Positions 1-9,475 of a stretch of DNA of 64,000 bases are shown in pieces. Position 1 is the first letter of the stretch. Every line of letters starts with the position of its first letter. The DNA comes from an uncultured Lachnospiraceae bacterium (lineage in GTDB: Bacteria; Bacillota; Clostridia; Lachnospirales; Lachnospiraceae), in assembly GCA_947626415.1 (NCBI GenBank), contig CANQSA010000004.1, positions 62,001-126,000 on the forward strand. The letters run 5' to 3'. Below the pieces are notes generated by a model. The model was not told the origin of the DNA, did no database searches, and worked only from the letters and a program-made list of their open reading frames with translations. Made by a program: the position numbers and the translations under genes.

Positions 1-120
1 AAGATTATCCGCAACTGTATTCTGCAGTGTGAGGACTTCAAAAAACAGAAGATCAATGACAAGATTAAAGAAAAGCTGTTTCCGGAAGCGGAAAGCGGTG
101 AAGAATCGAGGCAAGTATGA
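1..120 (+). CDS. C-terminal fragment, possibly phosphate acyltransferase PlsX (partial, 5' end outside window)
   Basis: An open frame enters from the left edge and ends in TGA at 118-120, giving 39 residues that start KIIRNCILQC and end ESRQV. The stop overlaps the rnc start as ATGA, so the two genes are translationally coupled. In Clostridia the gene before rnc is usually plsX or acpP. The fragment does not look like an acyl carrier protein end. Its polar helix after a position resembling the 'NAIRQ' region fits the tail of PlsX. The assignment rests mainly on gene order and is uncertain. Confidence 0.4.
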   Translation, partial: KIIRNCILQCEDFKKQKINDKIKEKLFPEAESGEESRQV

Positions 121-809
121 CAATTCCGTTGCATGTAGTGGAAAAAAGGATCGGATATACCTTTTCGGATAAAAGTTTGCTGGAGGAAGCGCTGACGCAC
201 AGTTCTTATCAGAAGACCGGAAAAGACGGGCGGATCATCAGCAACGAGCGCCTGGAATTTCTGGGCGATGCGGTGCTGGAGCTGGTTTCCAGTAAATTCC
301 TGTTTCACAGATATACGGATATGCAGGAAGGAAATATGACAAAACTGCGGGCCAGTCTGGTATGTGAAACAGCGCTGGCTTCGGTAGCCAGACAGCTTCA
401 GCTGGGAGAAGTTCTGCAGATGAGCCGGGGAGAAGAACTCACCGGCGGCAGAGAACGGGATTCCATTATTTCCGACGCAGTGGAAGCTGTGATCGGCGCG
501 GTCTTTGAAGACGGCGGGTTGGAACCGGCAGAACGGTTTATCCTTGCATTTGTCCTGAATGATATTGAACACAAGCAGCTCTTCCATGACTGCAAAACAA
601 TTTTGCAGGAGCTGGTTCAGCGGGATTATCCGGGAAAACAGATCCATTACAGACTGACGGGCGAAAAGGGACCGGATCACAATAAAACATTTTTTGTGGC
701 AATGTATCTGGATGAAGAAAAGCTGGGAGAAGGCAGCGGCAGGACGAAAAAAGCGGCGGAACAGAACGCGGCTTATGAAGGCCTGCTGAAATTACAGAAC
801 TTATCCTAA
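117..809 (+). CDS. rnc: Ribonuclease III
   Basis: Double-strand-specific endoribonuclease that processes rRNA precursors and structured mRNAs in the cytoplasm. The family signature NERLEFLGDAVL lies at residues 43-54 and includes acidic catalytic residues E47 and D51. A second acidic cluster (SDAVEAVIGAVFED) follows near 120-135. A double-stranded RNA binding domain fills about residues 155-228 and ends in the expected basic GRTKKAAEQNAA helix. At 230 residues the length is normal. The start overlaps the upstream stop by four bases, and smc follows after 52 bases, the usual rnc-smc-ftsY order. Confidence 0.97.
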   Translation: MTIPLHVVEKRIGYTFSDKSLLEEALTHSSYQKTGKDGRIISNERLEFLGDAVLELVSSKFLFHRYTDMQEGNMTKLRASLVCETALASVARQLQLGEVLQMSRGEELTGGRERDSIISDAVEAVIGAVFEDGGLEPAERFILAFVLNDIEHKQLFHDCKTILQELVQRDYPGKQIHYRLTGEKGPDHNKTFFVAMYLDEEKLGEGSGRTKKAAEQNAAYEGLLKLQNLS

Positions 810-861
810 ATCAAAAACGGTAGCGATTTCACGGAAAGCGCTTGCCGGGACGGAGAACAGA

Positions 862-3800
862 ATGTATTTAAAAAGTATTGACATACAGGGATTCAAATCC
901 TTTGCCAATAAAATGAAATTTGAATTTCACAACGGAATCACCGGGATCGTGGGACCAAACGGCAGCGGCAAAAGCAATGTGGCGGACGCAGTCCGCTGGG
1001 TGCTGGGCGAACAGAAGACCAGACAGCTTCGAAGCTCCAAAATGGAAGATGTGATTTTTTCCGGGACGGAAAACAGAAAACCGCTTGGGTTTGCCTATGT
1101 GGCGATCACGCTGGATAATACAGACCATATGCTGGCAGTGGATTATGACGAAGTGATCATTTCCAGACGGTTGTTCCGTTCCGGTGAAAGCGAATATATG
1201 ATCAATGGCTCTGCCTGCCGTCTGAAAGATATCAATGAGATGTTTTATGATACCGGGATCGGAAAAGAAGGATATTCCATTATCGGACAGGGACAGATCG
1301 ACCGGATTCTAAGCGGGAAGCCGGAGGAACGCAGAGAGTTATTTGATGAGGCTGCCGGTATTGTAAAGTTTAAGCGCAGAAAGCGTGAGGCGATGAAGAA
1401 ACTGGAGGACGAAGACCAGAACTTGATCCGTGTAGAGGATATTCTGCACGAACTGGAAAAACAGGTCGGTCCTTTGGAAAAACAGTCGGAGAAGGCGAAG
1501 GAATATCTCCGCCTGCGCGATGAACTGCGGGTACGGGAAGCCAACGCGTTTTTGCTGCAGATCAAACAGATCCGCAAACAAAAGGAAGAAACACAGAGCC
1601 GGATCGCGATCGCCGAGAACGATCTGACAGGCGCTAATCAGGAGCTGGAACAGATCAAACAGGAATATGAGAAACTGGAACAGCTGCTGGAGCATTTAAA
1701 TCAGATCATCGATGAAAAGAAAAGCGGACTTTCGGGGGCCGGTTTGCAGAAGGAAAAGCTGGAAGGGCAGATCCGGGTGCTGGAAGAGCAGATCCGCTCG
1801 GCTAGGACGAACAGCGATTATGCAAACGAACGGATCGAGAGTACGAAAAAAAGTCTGGAGGAGCACGAGGCTTCTTATGGAGAATTTTCCAGGCTGAAAG
1901 AGGAAAATGAGGCTTCCGTGAAAGAGACGGTTGCGAAACAGGCGAATACCGACAGTATGCTGACCCAGATAACGGAGCAGATCCATGCGCTGGAAGAACA
2001 GACAGAGGCCTATAAGGCGGAAATGATCACGCTGCTGAATGCCCGCGGAGAATTACAGGCAAAAATGCAGCGCTATGATACGCTGTTGGAACAGATCGTA
2101 CAGCGAAAAGAAGAATTGAGCCGCCAGATGGAAGCGTACAATACCGATCAGCAGAAACAGCAGGAAGTAATCGACGGGCTGAAAAAAGAACTGACGGCAG
2201 TTTTAGAGCAGATCGCCGATACGCAGAAGCAGCTGGACGCCTGTAAGGAATCGCTGGCTGCAGAACAGGAAAACGGCAGGCAGTTCAATCGGGAACTGGA
2301 ACAGGTAAACGCCCGTTATCATCAGGATGAAACCAGGTTGGAAACGCTGCGAAATCTGACGGAGCGTTATGAAGGTTACGGAAACAGCATTAAGAAGCTG
2401 ATGGAGTTAAAGGACAGCCAGCAGGGAATCGTCGGCGTGGTAGCCGATATTATCCAGACCGATAAAAAGTATGAGGTCGCCATTGAAACCGCTTTGGGCG
2501 CCAGTATTCAAAATATTGTTACCGATACGGAGACAACCGCAAAAGAACTGATCGAATACCTAAAAAAATATAAACTGGGCCGGGCTACTTTTTTACCGCT
2601 GTCCAGTATGAGCAATCGGATCGGATTTCAGAATGAAGCGGCGCTTCGGGAACCCGGCGTAATCGGACTGGCGTGCGATCTGGTAAAAACCAAAGAAAAA
2701 TACAGCGGAATCGCCAAATATCTGCTGGGCCGGATCGTCGTTGTGGACGAAGTGGATCATGCGATCACACTGGCCAGAAAATACCGCTATACCTTACGGA
2801 TTGTCACGCTGGAAGGGGAACAATTGAATCCGGGCGGTTCCATGAGCGGAGGCGCGTTCAAAAACAGCAGCAACCTGTTGGGCAGACGGAGAGAGCTGGC
2901 GGAACTGGAGAAAGCGCTGACCGGGCATAATCAGGAACGGGAACGGCTGGGCAAGGCCATCGTGGATAACCGGGAAGTACGGCACAGCCTGTCGGCAGAG
3001 ATCGAACGGATCCAGAATGTCCTGCAGGAGCAAATGGTTCTGGAGAATACCATCCGGATGAATCTGGATTCCGCGGATGACAGACAGGCACAGCTGCAGA
3101 GCTCCTACACGGATTTTGAACGGGAGACCGGAGAGATCGATACCCGGTTTGACGATCTGCAGAAAGACAATGTCCGCCTGCAGGATGATCTGAAGGATAC
3201 GGAAGATCGGAATGTCTGGCTGGAGCAGGAGATCGTCCGCCTGACGGGAGAACTGGAACAGCAGAAGCAGGAAGCGGAACGGTATGGAAAAGAAGGGGAA
3301 GAAAACAGGATTGCGATGACTTCCCTGAAGAATCATCACGATTATATTGTGGAAAATATGAACCGTCTGTCAGAGGAGATCAGTGATCTGAGGACTTCGC
3401 TGGAAGAGATCCTGTCCGGCGCAAAAGACACGGACACGGAAATTTCCGCAAGAGAGCAGGCAATCACGGGATTAAAGGAAGCCTCGCTGGCACAGAGCGC
3501 ACAGATGGAAGCGCTGGAGCAGGAGATTGCGGAGTCGATCCGGCAGAAGGACGAACAGATGCAGGAACACAAGGAGTTCTTCCGGCGCAGGGAAGAGATC
3601 GCGGAACGTGTGAGCGCATTGGACCGGGAATTGTATCGCTTAAACGGGCAGAATGAAAAACTGAACGAATCCGAGGACAACCTGGTCGATTATATGTGGC
3701 AGGAATATGAGATGTCTTACGGACAGGCACAAAATTTCCGGTCTGAGGAAGCGATATCATTAAGCGAATATAAGAAACAGATCTCCGGCTTAAAGGGGCA

Positions 3801-4422
3801 GATGAAAGCGCTGGGCGATGTCAATATCGGCGCGATTGAAGAATTTAAAGCGGTCGGGGAACGGTATACATTTCTGAAAGGACAGTACGAGGACCTGATG
3901 ACCGCGAAAGAAAGTCTGCTGGGGATCATAACGGAACTCGATACCGGCATGCGCAGACAGTTTAAAGAAAAATTCGGAGAGATCCGGGCAGAATTTGACA
4001 ATGTGTTCAAAGAGCTGTTCGGGGGCGGAAAAGGCGAAATCGAACTGGATACGGAAGGCGATATTCTGGACGCCGGCATTCACATTATCGCGCAGCCGCC
4101 CGGAAAGAAGCTGCAGAACATGATGCAGATGTCCGGCGGAGAAAAGGCGCTGACCGCAATCTGTCTGTTGTTTGCGATCCAGAATCTGAAGCCGTCGCCG
4201 TTCTGTCTGCTGGATGAGATTGAAGCGGCGCTGGATGATTCCAATGTGGTGCGCTATGCGGAATATTTACATAAACTGACGGAGCATACGCAGTTTATTG
4301 TCATTACTCACCGGCGGGGCACGATGAACTGCGCGGACCGCCTGTATGGGATCACAATGCAGGAAAAAGGCGTTTCCACGCTGGTTTCCGTAGACTTATT
4401 GGAGTCTCAGCTGGATAAATAG
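862..4422 (+). CDS. smc: Chromosome segregation protein SMC
   Basis: Structural maintenance of chromosomes ATPase that compacts and separates replicated origins together with ScpA and ScpB. The N-terminal Walker A motif GPNGSGKSN is at residues 31-39, followed by the Q-loop region. Two long glutamate/lysine/glutamine-rich coiled coils flank a hinge at about 515-640 with conserved glycines (GGSMSGGAF near its end). The C-terminal head holds the ABC signature SGGEKAL and the Walker B/D-loop [11 protein letters not shown]. At 1186 residues it is full length for Firmicutes. ftsY begins 18 bases downstream. Confidence 0.98.
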   Translation: MYLKSIDIQGFKSFANKMKFEFHNGITGIVGPNGSGKSNVADAVRWVLGEQKTRQLRSSKMEDVIFSGTENRKPLGFAYVAITLDNTDHMLAVDYDEVIISRRLFRSGESEYMINGSACRLKDINEMFYDTGIGKEGYSIIGQGQIDRILSGKPEERRELFDEAAGIVKFKRRKREAMKKLEDEDQNLIRVEDILHELEKQVGPLEKQSEKAKEYLRLRDELRVREANAFLLQIKQIRKQKEETQSRIAIAENDLTGANQELEQIKQEYEKLEQLLEHLNQIIDEKKSGLSGAGLQKEKLEGQIRVLEEQIRSARTNSDYANERIESTKKSLEEHEASYGEFSRLKEENEASVKETVAKQANTDSMLTQITEQIHALEEQTEAYKAEMITLLNARGELQAKMQRYDTLLEQIVQRKEELSRQMEAYNTDQQKQQEVIDGLKKELTAVLEQIADTQKQLDACKESLAAEQENGRQFNRELEQVNARYHQDETRLETLRNLTERYEGYGNSIKKLMELKDSQQGIVGVVADIIQTDKKYEVAIETALGASIQNIVTDTETTAKELIEYLKKYKLGRATFLPLSSMSNRIGFQNEAALREPGVIGLACDLVKTKEKYSGIAKYLLGRIVVVDEVDHAITLARKYRYTLRIVTLEGEQLNPGGSMSGGAFKNSSNLLGRRRELAELEKALTGHNQERERLGKAIVDNREVRHSLSAEIERIQNVLQEQMVLENTIRMNLDSADDRQAQLQSSYTDFERETGEIDTRFDDLQKDNVRLQDDLKDTEDRNVWLEQEIVRLTGELEQQKQEAERYGKEGEENRIAMTSLKNHHDYIVENMNRLSEEISDLRTSLEEILSGAKDTDTEISAREQAITGLKEASLAQSAQMEALEQEIAESIRQKDEQMQEHKEFFRRREEIAERVSALDRELYRLNGQNEKLNESEDNLVDYMWQEYEMSYGQAQNFRSEEAISLSEYKKQISGLKGQMKALGDVNIGAIEEFKAVGERYTFLKGQYEDLMTAKESLLGIITELDTGMRRQFKEKFGEIRAEFDNVFKELFGGGKGEIELDTEGDILDAGIHIIAQPPGKKLQNMMQMSGGEKALTAICLLFAIQNLKPSPFCLLDEIEAALDDSNVVRYAEYLHKLTEHTQFIVITHRRGTMNCADRLYGITMQEKGVSTLVSVDLLESQLDK

Positions 4423-4440
4423 ATGTTTCAGGAGGAAAAT

Positions 4441-5394
4441 ATGGCAGAAAAAAAAGGATTTTTCAGACGGCTGGCAGAAGGCCTGAGCAAAACGCGCGAT
4501 CATATCGTATCCGGCGTAGACGCTGTATTTCACGGATTTTCCCATATTGATGACGATTTTTATGAAGAATTGGAAGAAATTCTGATCATGGGAGATCTGG
4601 GCGTCAATACTACAATGGAGATCATAGAACGCCTGAAAGAGCAGGTGAAGGAACAGAAGATCAAAGATCCTGCAGAATGCAAGCAGCTTCTGATCGATAC
4701 AATTGTGGAACAGATGGATCTGGGCGAAAATGCGTATGCGTTTGAACAGGAGAATGCCGTGATCCTGGTGATCGGCGTCAACGGCGTCGGCAAGACCACA
4801 TCGATCGGAAAACTGGCGGGACAGCTGAAAGAGGACGGAAAACGGGTAGTGCTGGCGGCGGCGGATACTTTTCGCGCGGCAGCGGCGGAACAGCTGAAGA
4901 TCTGGGCAGACCGCGCCGGCGTAGAAATCATTTCCGGTGCGGAGGGCGCGGATCCGGGTTCGGTAATCTATGACGCAGTGGCTGCTTCCAAATCCAGAAA
5001 GGCAGATGTCCTGATCTGCGATACGGCGGGACGTCTGCACAATAAAAAGAATCTGATGGAAGAACTAAAGAAGATTGACAGAATCATTGAAAAGGAATAT
5101 AGTGGAATATATCGGGAAAATTTAATTGTATTAGACGCGACCACCGGACAGAACGCACTGGCGCAGGCAAAGACCTTTATGGAATGTACGGAGATCACCG
5201 GCGTGATCCTGACGAAAATGGACGGGACCGCAAAGGGCGGAATTGCCGTTGCCATTCAGGCGGAGCTGGGGATTCCGGTGAAATATATCGGAATCGGAGA
5301 AGGCCTGTGGGATCTGCAGAAGTTTAACTCCCGGGATTTTGTGGAAGCGTTGTTTGATGTAAGGAAAGAAGGAAATGAAGATGACAATCGATAA
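4441..5394 (+). CDS. ftsY: Signal recognition particle receptor FtsY
   Basis: Membrane-associated SRP receptor GTPase that docks ribosome-nascent chain complexes with Ffh at the translocon. I chose the ATG at 4441 because CAGGAGGA lies just before it; an ATG at 4423 would place this ribosome site inside the gene. Residues 1-100 form a short NG-type helical bundle without the long acidic A domain of E. coli. G1 is GVNGVGKT at about 113-120, followed by the DTFRAAA, DTAGR and TKMDG motifs. It is the last of the rnc-smc-ftsY set and overlaps the next gene by 20 bases. Confidence 0.97.
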   Translation: MAEKKGFFRRLAEGLSKTRDHIVSGVDAVFHGFSHIDDDFYEELEEILIMGDLGVNTTMEIIERLKEQVKEQKIKDPAECKQLLIDTIVEQMDLGENAYAFEQENAVILVIGVNGVGKTTSIGKLAGQLKEDGKRVVLAAADTFRAAAAEQLKIWADRAGVEIISGAEGADPGSVIYDAVAASKSRKADVLICDTAGRLHNKKNLMEELKKIDRIIEKEYSGIYRENLIVLDATTGQNALAQAKTFMECTEITGVILTKMDGTAKGGIAVAIQAELGIPVKYIGIGEGLWDLQKFNSRDFVEALFDVRKEGNEDDNR

Positions 5395-6589
5395 GTTTGA
5401 AGAGGCGGCCGAGAAGGTCAGGGAGGTTACATTGCCTACCAATCTGATCTACAGCGAATTTTTCAGTAAACAGTGCGGGAACAAGGTTTATCTGAAACCG
5501 GAGAATATGCAGAGAACCGGCGCTTATAAGGTACGCGGCGCTTATTATAAAATCAGTACCCTCTCAGAGGAGGAACGCGCGAAAGGTCTGATCACGGCGT
5601 CTGCCGGAAACCATGCGCAGGGTGTTGCCAATGCGGCAAAGATCTATGGCGTGAAAGCGGTCGTGGTCATGCCGACCGTAACGCCGTTAATGAAGGTCAA
5701 CCGTACAAAGAGTTACGGCGCCGAAGTGATCCTGTACGGAGATGTTTATGACGACGCCTGCGCGTATGCCTATCAGCTTGCGGAGGAAAAGGGCTATACC
5801 TTTATCCATCCGTTTGATGATCTGGACGTGGCAGTCGGCCAGGGAACCATCGCCATGGAGATCGTAAAGGAACTGCCTACGGTAGATTATATCCTGGTTC
5901 CGATCGGCGGCGGCGGACTGAGCTGCGGCGTAAGCACGCTGGCGAAGCTGCTGAATCCGGGGATCAAGGTGATCGGCGTAGAGCCTGCAAAGGCCGCGTC
6001 CATGACGGCGGCGCTGAATGCGGGCAAAGTGGTGACGATCGACAGCGCCCAGACGATTGCCGACGGTACTGCTGTAAAACGGTGCGGAGAAAAGATTTTC
6101 CCGTATATTCAGAAGAATATCGATCAGATGATCACGGTAGAAGATGAAGAACTGATCGACGCGTTCCTGGATATGGTGGAGAACCATAAGATGGTAGTTG
6201 AAAATTCCGGCCTGCTGGCAGTGGCGGCACTCAAACATCTGAATGTGACGAATAAAAAGGTCGTCAGTATCTTAAGCGGTGGAAATATGGATATCATTAC
6301 CATGTCCTCTACTCTGCAGCACGGTCTGATCCAGAGAGGCCGCGTCTTTACGGTTTCCGTACTGCTGCCGGATAAGCCGGGCGAGCTGGTGCGGGTTGCC
6401 AATTCGATCGCGGAAGAAAAAGCAAACGTCATTAAACTGGAGCATAATCAGTTTGTCAATATCAATCGGAATGAAGCTGTGGAACTGCGGCTGACGATGG
6501 AAGCATTCGGTATGGAGCACAGGGATCTGATTATTGAGAAATTACAGAAAGAAGGGTATCGTCCCAAGCTGGTGCGGACTACATTGTAG
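5375..6589 (+). CDS. ilvA: Threonine ammonia-lyase with ACT domain
   Basis: PLP-dependent deaminase converting threonine to 2-oxobutanoate and ammonia, the first step towards isoleucine or a catabolic route to propionate. The PLP-binding lysine is K52 in GAYKVRGAYY. The phosphate-binding glycine loop PIGGGGLSCG lies near 177-186. An ACT-type regulatory domain covers about 325-404 (VLLPDKPGELVRVAN). At 404 residues this is the single-ACT form rather than the 500-residue two-domain biosynthetic form, so both anabolic and TdcB-like catabolic roles are possible. Its start lies inside ftsY, with AGGAAAGAAGG upstream; an ATG at 5381 is an alternative. Confidence 0.92.
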   Translation: MKMTIDKFEEAAEKVREVTLPTNLIYSEFFSKQCGNKVYLKPENMQRTGAYKVRGAYYKISTLSEEERAKGLITASAGNHAQGVANAAKIYGVKAVVVMPTVTPLMKVNRTKSYGAEVILYGDVYDDACAYAYQLAEEKGYTFIHPFDDLDVAVGQGTIAMEIVKELPTVDYILVPIGGGGLSCGVSTLAKLLNPGIKVIGVEPAKAASMTAALNAGKVVTIDSAQTIADGTAVKRCGEKIFPYIQKNIDQMITVEDEELIDAFLDMVENHKMVVENSGLLAVAALKHLNVTNKKVVSILSGGNMDIITMSSTLQHGLIQRGRVFTVSVLLPDKPGELVRVANSIAEEKANVIKLEHNQFVNINRNEAVELRLTMEAFGMEHRDLIIEKLQKEGYRPKLVRTTL

Positions 6590-6650
6590 GTAAAAGAAAA
6601 CCGGAAGGCGAAGTTTTCGTTGAAAGCGGACAGGGAAAGGAGACAGTGCG

Positions 6651-7763
6651 ATGTATACACTGATGAATCAGGATACCCCTTTATTGGAATTTGATATTGC
6701 GGAGCAGATCGGGAATGATGTCTGTCTGGAGAAGAAACGCTATTCGGACAGGCTTCCGTTCGGTTTTATCGATATTAACACCTGGGTATATAGCCGAAAT
6801 ACGGTCCGCTATAAGGATCATTTCCGAAAATGGCAGAGGCCCTGGAACTTAAACCGGATAAAGGGATTCGTAGATATCACCAGAGGTCTTTCGCTGAATG
6901 ATACCTTCTGGATCAAAAAGACAGGTTCCAGGATTACCTGGGCACAGGTGAACCTGTATCATAATAATTTTATGGATATCGGGCTGCAGACAGGGTTTGA
7001 ACCGGCAAACCACCATGGACTGCGCCTGTCTTCCACATCTCCGGAATTTACGTCGGACGGAACTTTCCGAAAAGGCTGGATCTGGCAGCCGGGGCAGATC
7101 ATGCTGTTAAAACGCTCCAGTGTTGAGACGGATGAAAACGGAATGGATGAAAATGGAATTGAATCCTATTCGGAATATTATGCGTCGATTTTCGCGAAGG
7201 CGCTCTGTCATGAGGCGGTAAATTATAATCTGATCAATTATAAGGGACTGATCTGTTCCATCTGCGATATCTTTACCAACGAACGGGAAGGCTTTGTACC
7301 GGTTTATAAGATGCTGACGCCGGGAAAACAGTATAATCTCGCTTCCATGCTCTATCTGTGCCGTTCCCTGGGATTTGAAGATGAATTCCGGAGAATGGTG
7401 ATCCTGGACGCCATCATTCTGAATCCGGACCGCGGTATGGATAATTTCGGATTTATTTTTGATACCAAATCCCTGCAGATCAAACGCTTCGCGCCGATCT
7501 TTGATCACAACCGTTCTCTCCTGTGCAAAGCTACGGAACTGGATCTGATCGAGCCGGAAGATTACTATGCGTTTATGGAGCATAAAATGGGCGGAGATTT
7601 CATCTATGTCGCGAAGAAGCTGATGACAGAAGAAATCCGCGCAATTCTGGAATCCCTGCTGAAAAAAGATTTTCCCAGACATTTTGCCTATAATCTGCCG
7701 GAAAAACGTCTGGAGATCTTAAATGACATCGTGCGGAAACAGATCCGAAAATGTCTGGAATGA
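6651..7763 (+). CDS. HipA-fold kinase-like protein (orphan)
   Basis: A 370-residue cytoplasmic protein with the core motifs of HipA-fold kinases. These are an N-P-D-R-x3-N-F-G catalytic loop at 258-267 (D260, N265) and an A-P-I-F-D metal-binding loop at 281-285 (D285). K154 in IMLLKRS could bind ATP. The middle (AKALCHEAVNYNL, then CSICDIFTNEREGFVP) also follows the family pattern. No HipB-type helix-turn-helix partner lies next to it, so a classical toxin-antitoxin pair is not supported. GGAAAGGAGA precedes the start. A terminator-like hairpin follows at 7814. Substrate and role are unknown. Confidence 0.6.
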   Translation: MYTLMNQDTPLLEFDIAEQIGNDVCLEKKRYSDRLPFGFIDINTWVYSRNTVRYKDHFRKWQRPWNLNRIKGFVDITRGLSLNDTFWIKKTGSRITWAQVNLYHNNFMDIGLQTGFEPANHHGLRLSSTSPEFTSDGTFRKGWIWQPGQIMLLKRSSVETDENGMDENGIESYSEYYASIFAKALCHEAVNYNLINYKGLICSICDIFTNEREGFVPVYKMLTPGKQYNLASMLYLCRSLGFEDEFRRMVILDAIILNPDRGMDNFGFIFDTKSLQIKRFAPIFDHNRSLLCKATELDLIEPEDYYAFMEHKMGGDFIYVAKKLMTEEIRAILESLLKKDFPRHFAYNLPEKRLEILNDIVRKQIRKCLE

Positions 7764-7813
7764 TTCCGCTGTCTGATAGGTGTCGTATAGCGAAATCGGA
7801 TTGAATCTGATAT

Positions 7814-7884
7814 AAGCCCTTACATAAATTTCGGGGCGGCGAGGTACTTGCAAGCCGTACGGAAGTTATGTAAGGGCTTTTTTG
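7814..7884 (+). terminator. Long-loop hairpin followed by T-run
   Basis: A perfect 14-base inverted repeat, AAGCCCTTACATAA at 7814-7827 and its complement at 7866-7879, is followed by six T (7878-7883). This is a rho-independent terminator shape placed 50 bases after the HipA-like gene. The loop is unusually long at 38 bases and GC-rich, with its own short complementary pairs (CGGC/GCCG, GTAC/GTAC). Confidence 0.7.
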
Positions 7885-7931
7885 AATAAAAAATTTTTCG
7901 GATGCTGTTAGAAAGCGGAGGTTTCCGGTGT

Positions 7932-7973
7932 ATGGATAAGCAGAACGTTCGAAACCGATGGAGTACTCTATGA
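7932..7973 (+). CDS. Possible 13-codon leader peptide before the sigma factor
   Basis: An ATG at 7932 preceded by GCGGAGG at about 9 bases opens a 13-residue frame (MDKQNVRNRWSTL) whose TGA overlaps the preferred ATG of the sigma factor gene as ATGA. This arrangement could couple sigma factor translation to the leader. There is no protein-level evidence and it may be chance. Confidence 0.3.
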   Translation: MDKQNVRNRWSTL

Positions 7974-8521
7974 GAAAAAGCGATAAGTGGGATTATGTAA
8001 AAGAACTATATGAGCGATACCGGAATTTAATGTTGAAAAAAGCGTATGAAATTGTACAGGACTATGAGGAGGCGGCAGAGGTTCTGCAGGAAACTGTGAT
8101 CCGGATGTACCGTTATGAGGCCCAGATCCGAAAGCAGGGGCCGGATCTGGAAATTGCCTGTGTGATCGTGATCACAAGGCAGACTGCTTACAATTACGTA
8201 CGTTCCAAAAACCGGCGCCTTGCGCATTACCGGGATCTTGCGGAGACAGAGTGGGACCGGATAACGGACGGCAGAAGTCCTATGGAAGATCGGGTTATCC
8301 GACAGACGGATTCCGGCATATTGGGCAGGGCAATGGGCTGCCTGTCTGACCGGGAGCGGGAATTATTATTGTATAAATACTTTAATGAAATGTCAGATCA
8401 GGAAATCGGAAAAACGCTGGGAATTAAGAAACAAAATGTCTGTGTATATATTTCCAGAGCCAGAAAACATTTAAAGGAAATTTTGAAAAAGGAGGGCTTT
8501 GAATATGAGGCGCGCGGATGA
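7970..8521 (+). CDS. RNA polymerase sigma factor, sigma-70/ECF type
   Basis: A 183-residue two-domain sigma factor. Region 2 lies at about residues 10-75 (LYERYRNLMLKKAYEIVQDYEEAAEVLQETVIRMY), and region 4 at about 115-170 with the helix-turn-helix LSDRERELLLYKYF...MSDQEIGKTLGI. No region 1.1 or 3 is visible, so it is ECF-like. I prefer ATG 7970, which has GGAG six bases upstream, over ATG 7958, which has no ribosome site. It overlaps the next gene, a single-pass membrane protein, by 17 bases, the usual sigma/anti-sigma arrangement. It probably drives its own cassette; the target promoter is unknown. Confidence 0.85.
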   Translation: MRKSDKWDYVKELYERYRNLMLKKAYEIVQDYEEAAEVLQETVIRMYRYEAQIRKQGPDLEIACVIVITRQTAYNYVRSKNRRLAHYRDLAETEWDRITDGRSPMEDRVIRQTDSGILGRAMGCLSDRERELLLYKYFNEMSDQEIGKTLGIKKQNVCVYISRARKHLKEILKKEGFEYEARG

Positions 8522-9356
8522 CAAATGGATGAAAGCGGTATGCAGGGCATATCTGGAATCGGAAAGCAAACGGCTTTGGGCGGAATTGCGAAGTGAAACC
8601 ATAGATTATGAAGCCCGGTATGAGCAGGAAATGGGAAGCCGGATGCCGGATGTTTTCGCAGAGACGGCAGAGAGGAGGCAGACGGATCAGGCGCCGGTCA
8701 GACCGATGCGAAGACCAAAAAAGCGTTTTGCGGGGGTACTGACCGGTATGGCAGCACTGGCGGGCGTCATCGCTCTGGCTGCGGGAATCCTGGTTTCCAG
8801 AGTGCAGCCGGTCGTACCGGACAGTCCGATCGCTGCGCATCCAGGAAAAGAAATGGAGTCGGTAACGTCGGAAAGCAGTTCAGAGCTTATGGATACACCG
8901 GATTATACAGAGGGAGAGAATCCCGGCGGACTCAACGGCTATGACCCGACAGAGGAGCTTCCGATCTGTCAGGATATTGATTTTGCATCTTCCTATATCG
9001 GAAATGATCAATTTAAAGTTTCTTTTTACGTACTGGAAGACTTTGTCGGCGAAGCGTATGCGGAACCGTTTATAAGTTTTCAATCCCGTCCGATCGGCGA
9101 TCCATCGGGGCAATGGGAAACGATTACAGAGCTGAGCCTGCCGGATGACGCCGATTCCTCCGAAAGCACTCAGATCATTTATCCCGGATTTGAAAGCCAT
9201 GATCAGATACAGCTTCCTGTCCCTGTCAATACCCTGAGCTACAAGCGGGAATACCGGTTTCTGCGATATTTGCATATGAAAAACAATGAGGAATTTGTTC
9301 TGATCTCCTATCTGGGATCTCCGGAAGTATTTATAAAAATACAGGAAGAAGGATAA
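8505..9356 (+). CDS. Candidate anti-sigma factor, single-pass membrane protein
   Basis: A 283-residue protein with a charged N-terminal part (about 70 residues) rich in Arg and Glu, one membrane segment at about 73-95 after the basic RRPKKR, and an outside domain of about 185 residues. The outside part begins with a Ser/Glu-rich linker and continues as a probable beta-rich domain (QFKVSFYVLEDFVGEAY...). No zinc-type HxxxCxxC anti-sigma motif is present. The anti-sigma role is inferred from overlap with the sigma gene and from topology. ATG 8505 is preferred to TTG 8499 because GGAGGG lies eight bases upstream. Confidence 0.6.
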   Translation: MRRADDKWMKAVCRAYLESESKRLWAELRSETIDYEARYEQEMGSRMPDVFAETAERRQTDQAPVRPMRRPKKRFAGVLTGMAALAGVIALAAGILVSRVQPVVPDSPIAAHPGKEMESVTSESSSELMDTPDYTEGENPGGLNGYDPTEELPICQDIDFASSYIGNDQFKVSFYVLEDFVGEAYAEPFISFQSRPIGDPSGQWETITELSLPDDADSSESTQIIYPGFESHDQIQLPVPVNTLSYKREYRFLRYLHMKNNEEFVLISYLGSPEVFIKIQEEG

Positions 9357-9358
9357 TT

Positions 9359-9380
9359 TTTACAACTCCTTTACAACTCC
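9359..9380 (+). repeat. Tandem 11-base direct repeat, possible operator
   Basis: TTTACAACTCC occurs twice in immediate succession (9359-9369 and 9370-9380), two bases after the anti-sigma stop codon. The spacing is about one helical turn. A TATAAT lies at 9407-9412, about 26 bases downstream, but no good -35 box stands 16-18 bases before it. The repeat may be a protein binding site for the promoter of the surface-protein genes. Confidence 0.45.
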
Positions 9381-9475
9381 GAAAAGGAAAAAACACAATC
9401 GAAGCGTATAATAAAAATATCTGATTCTGTGATCAAACGGCCGTACTGAGAAATGGAAAAAAGGAGTGGAGAGGT

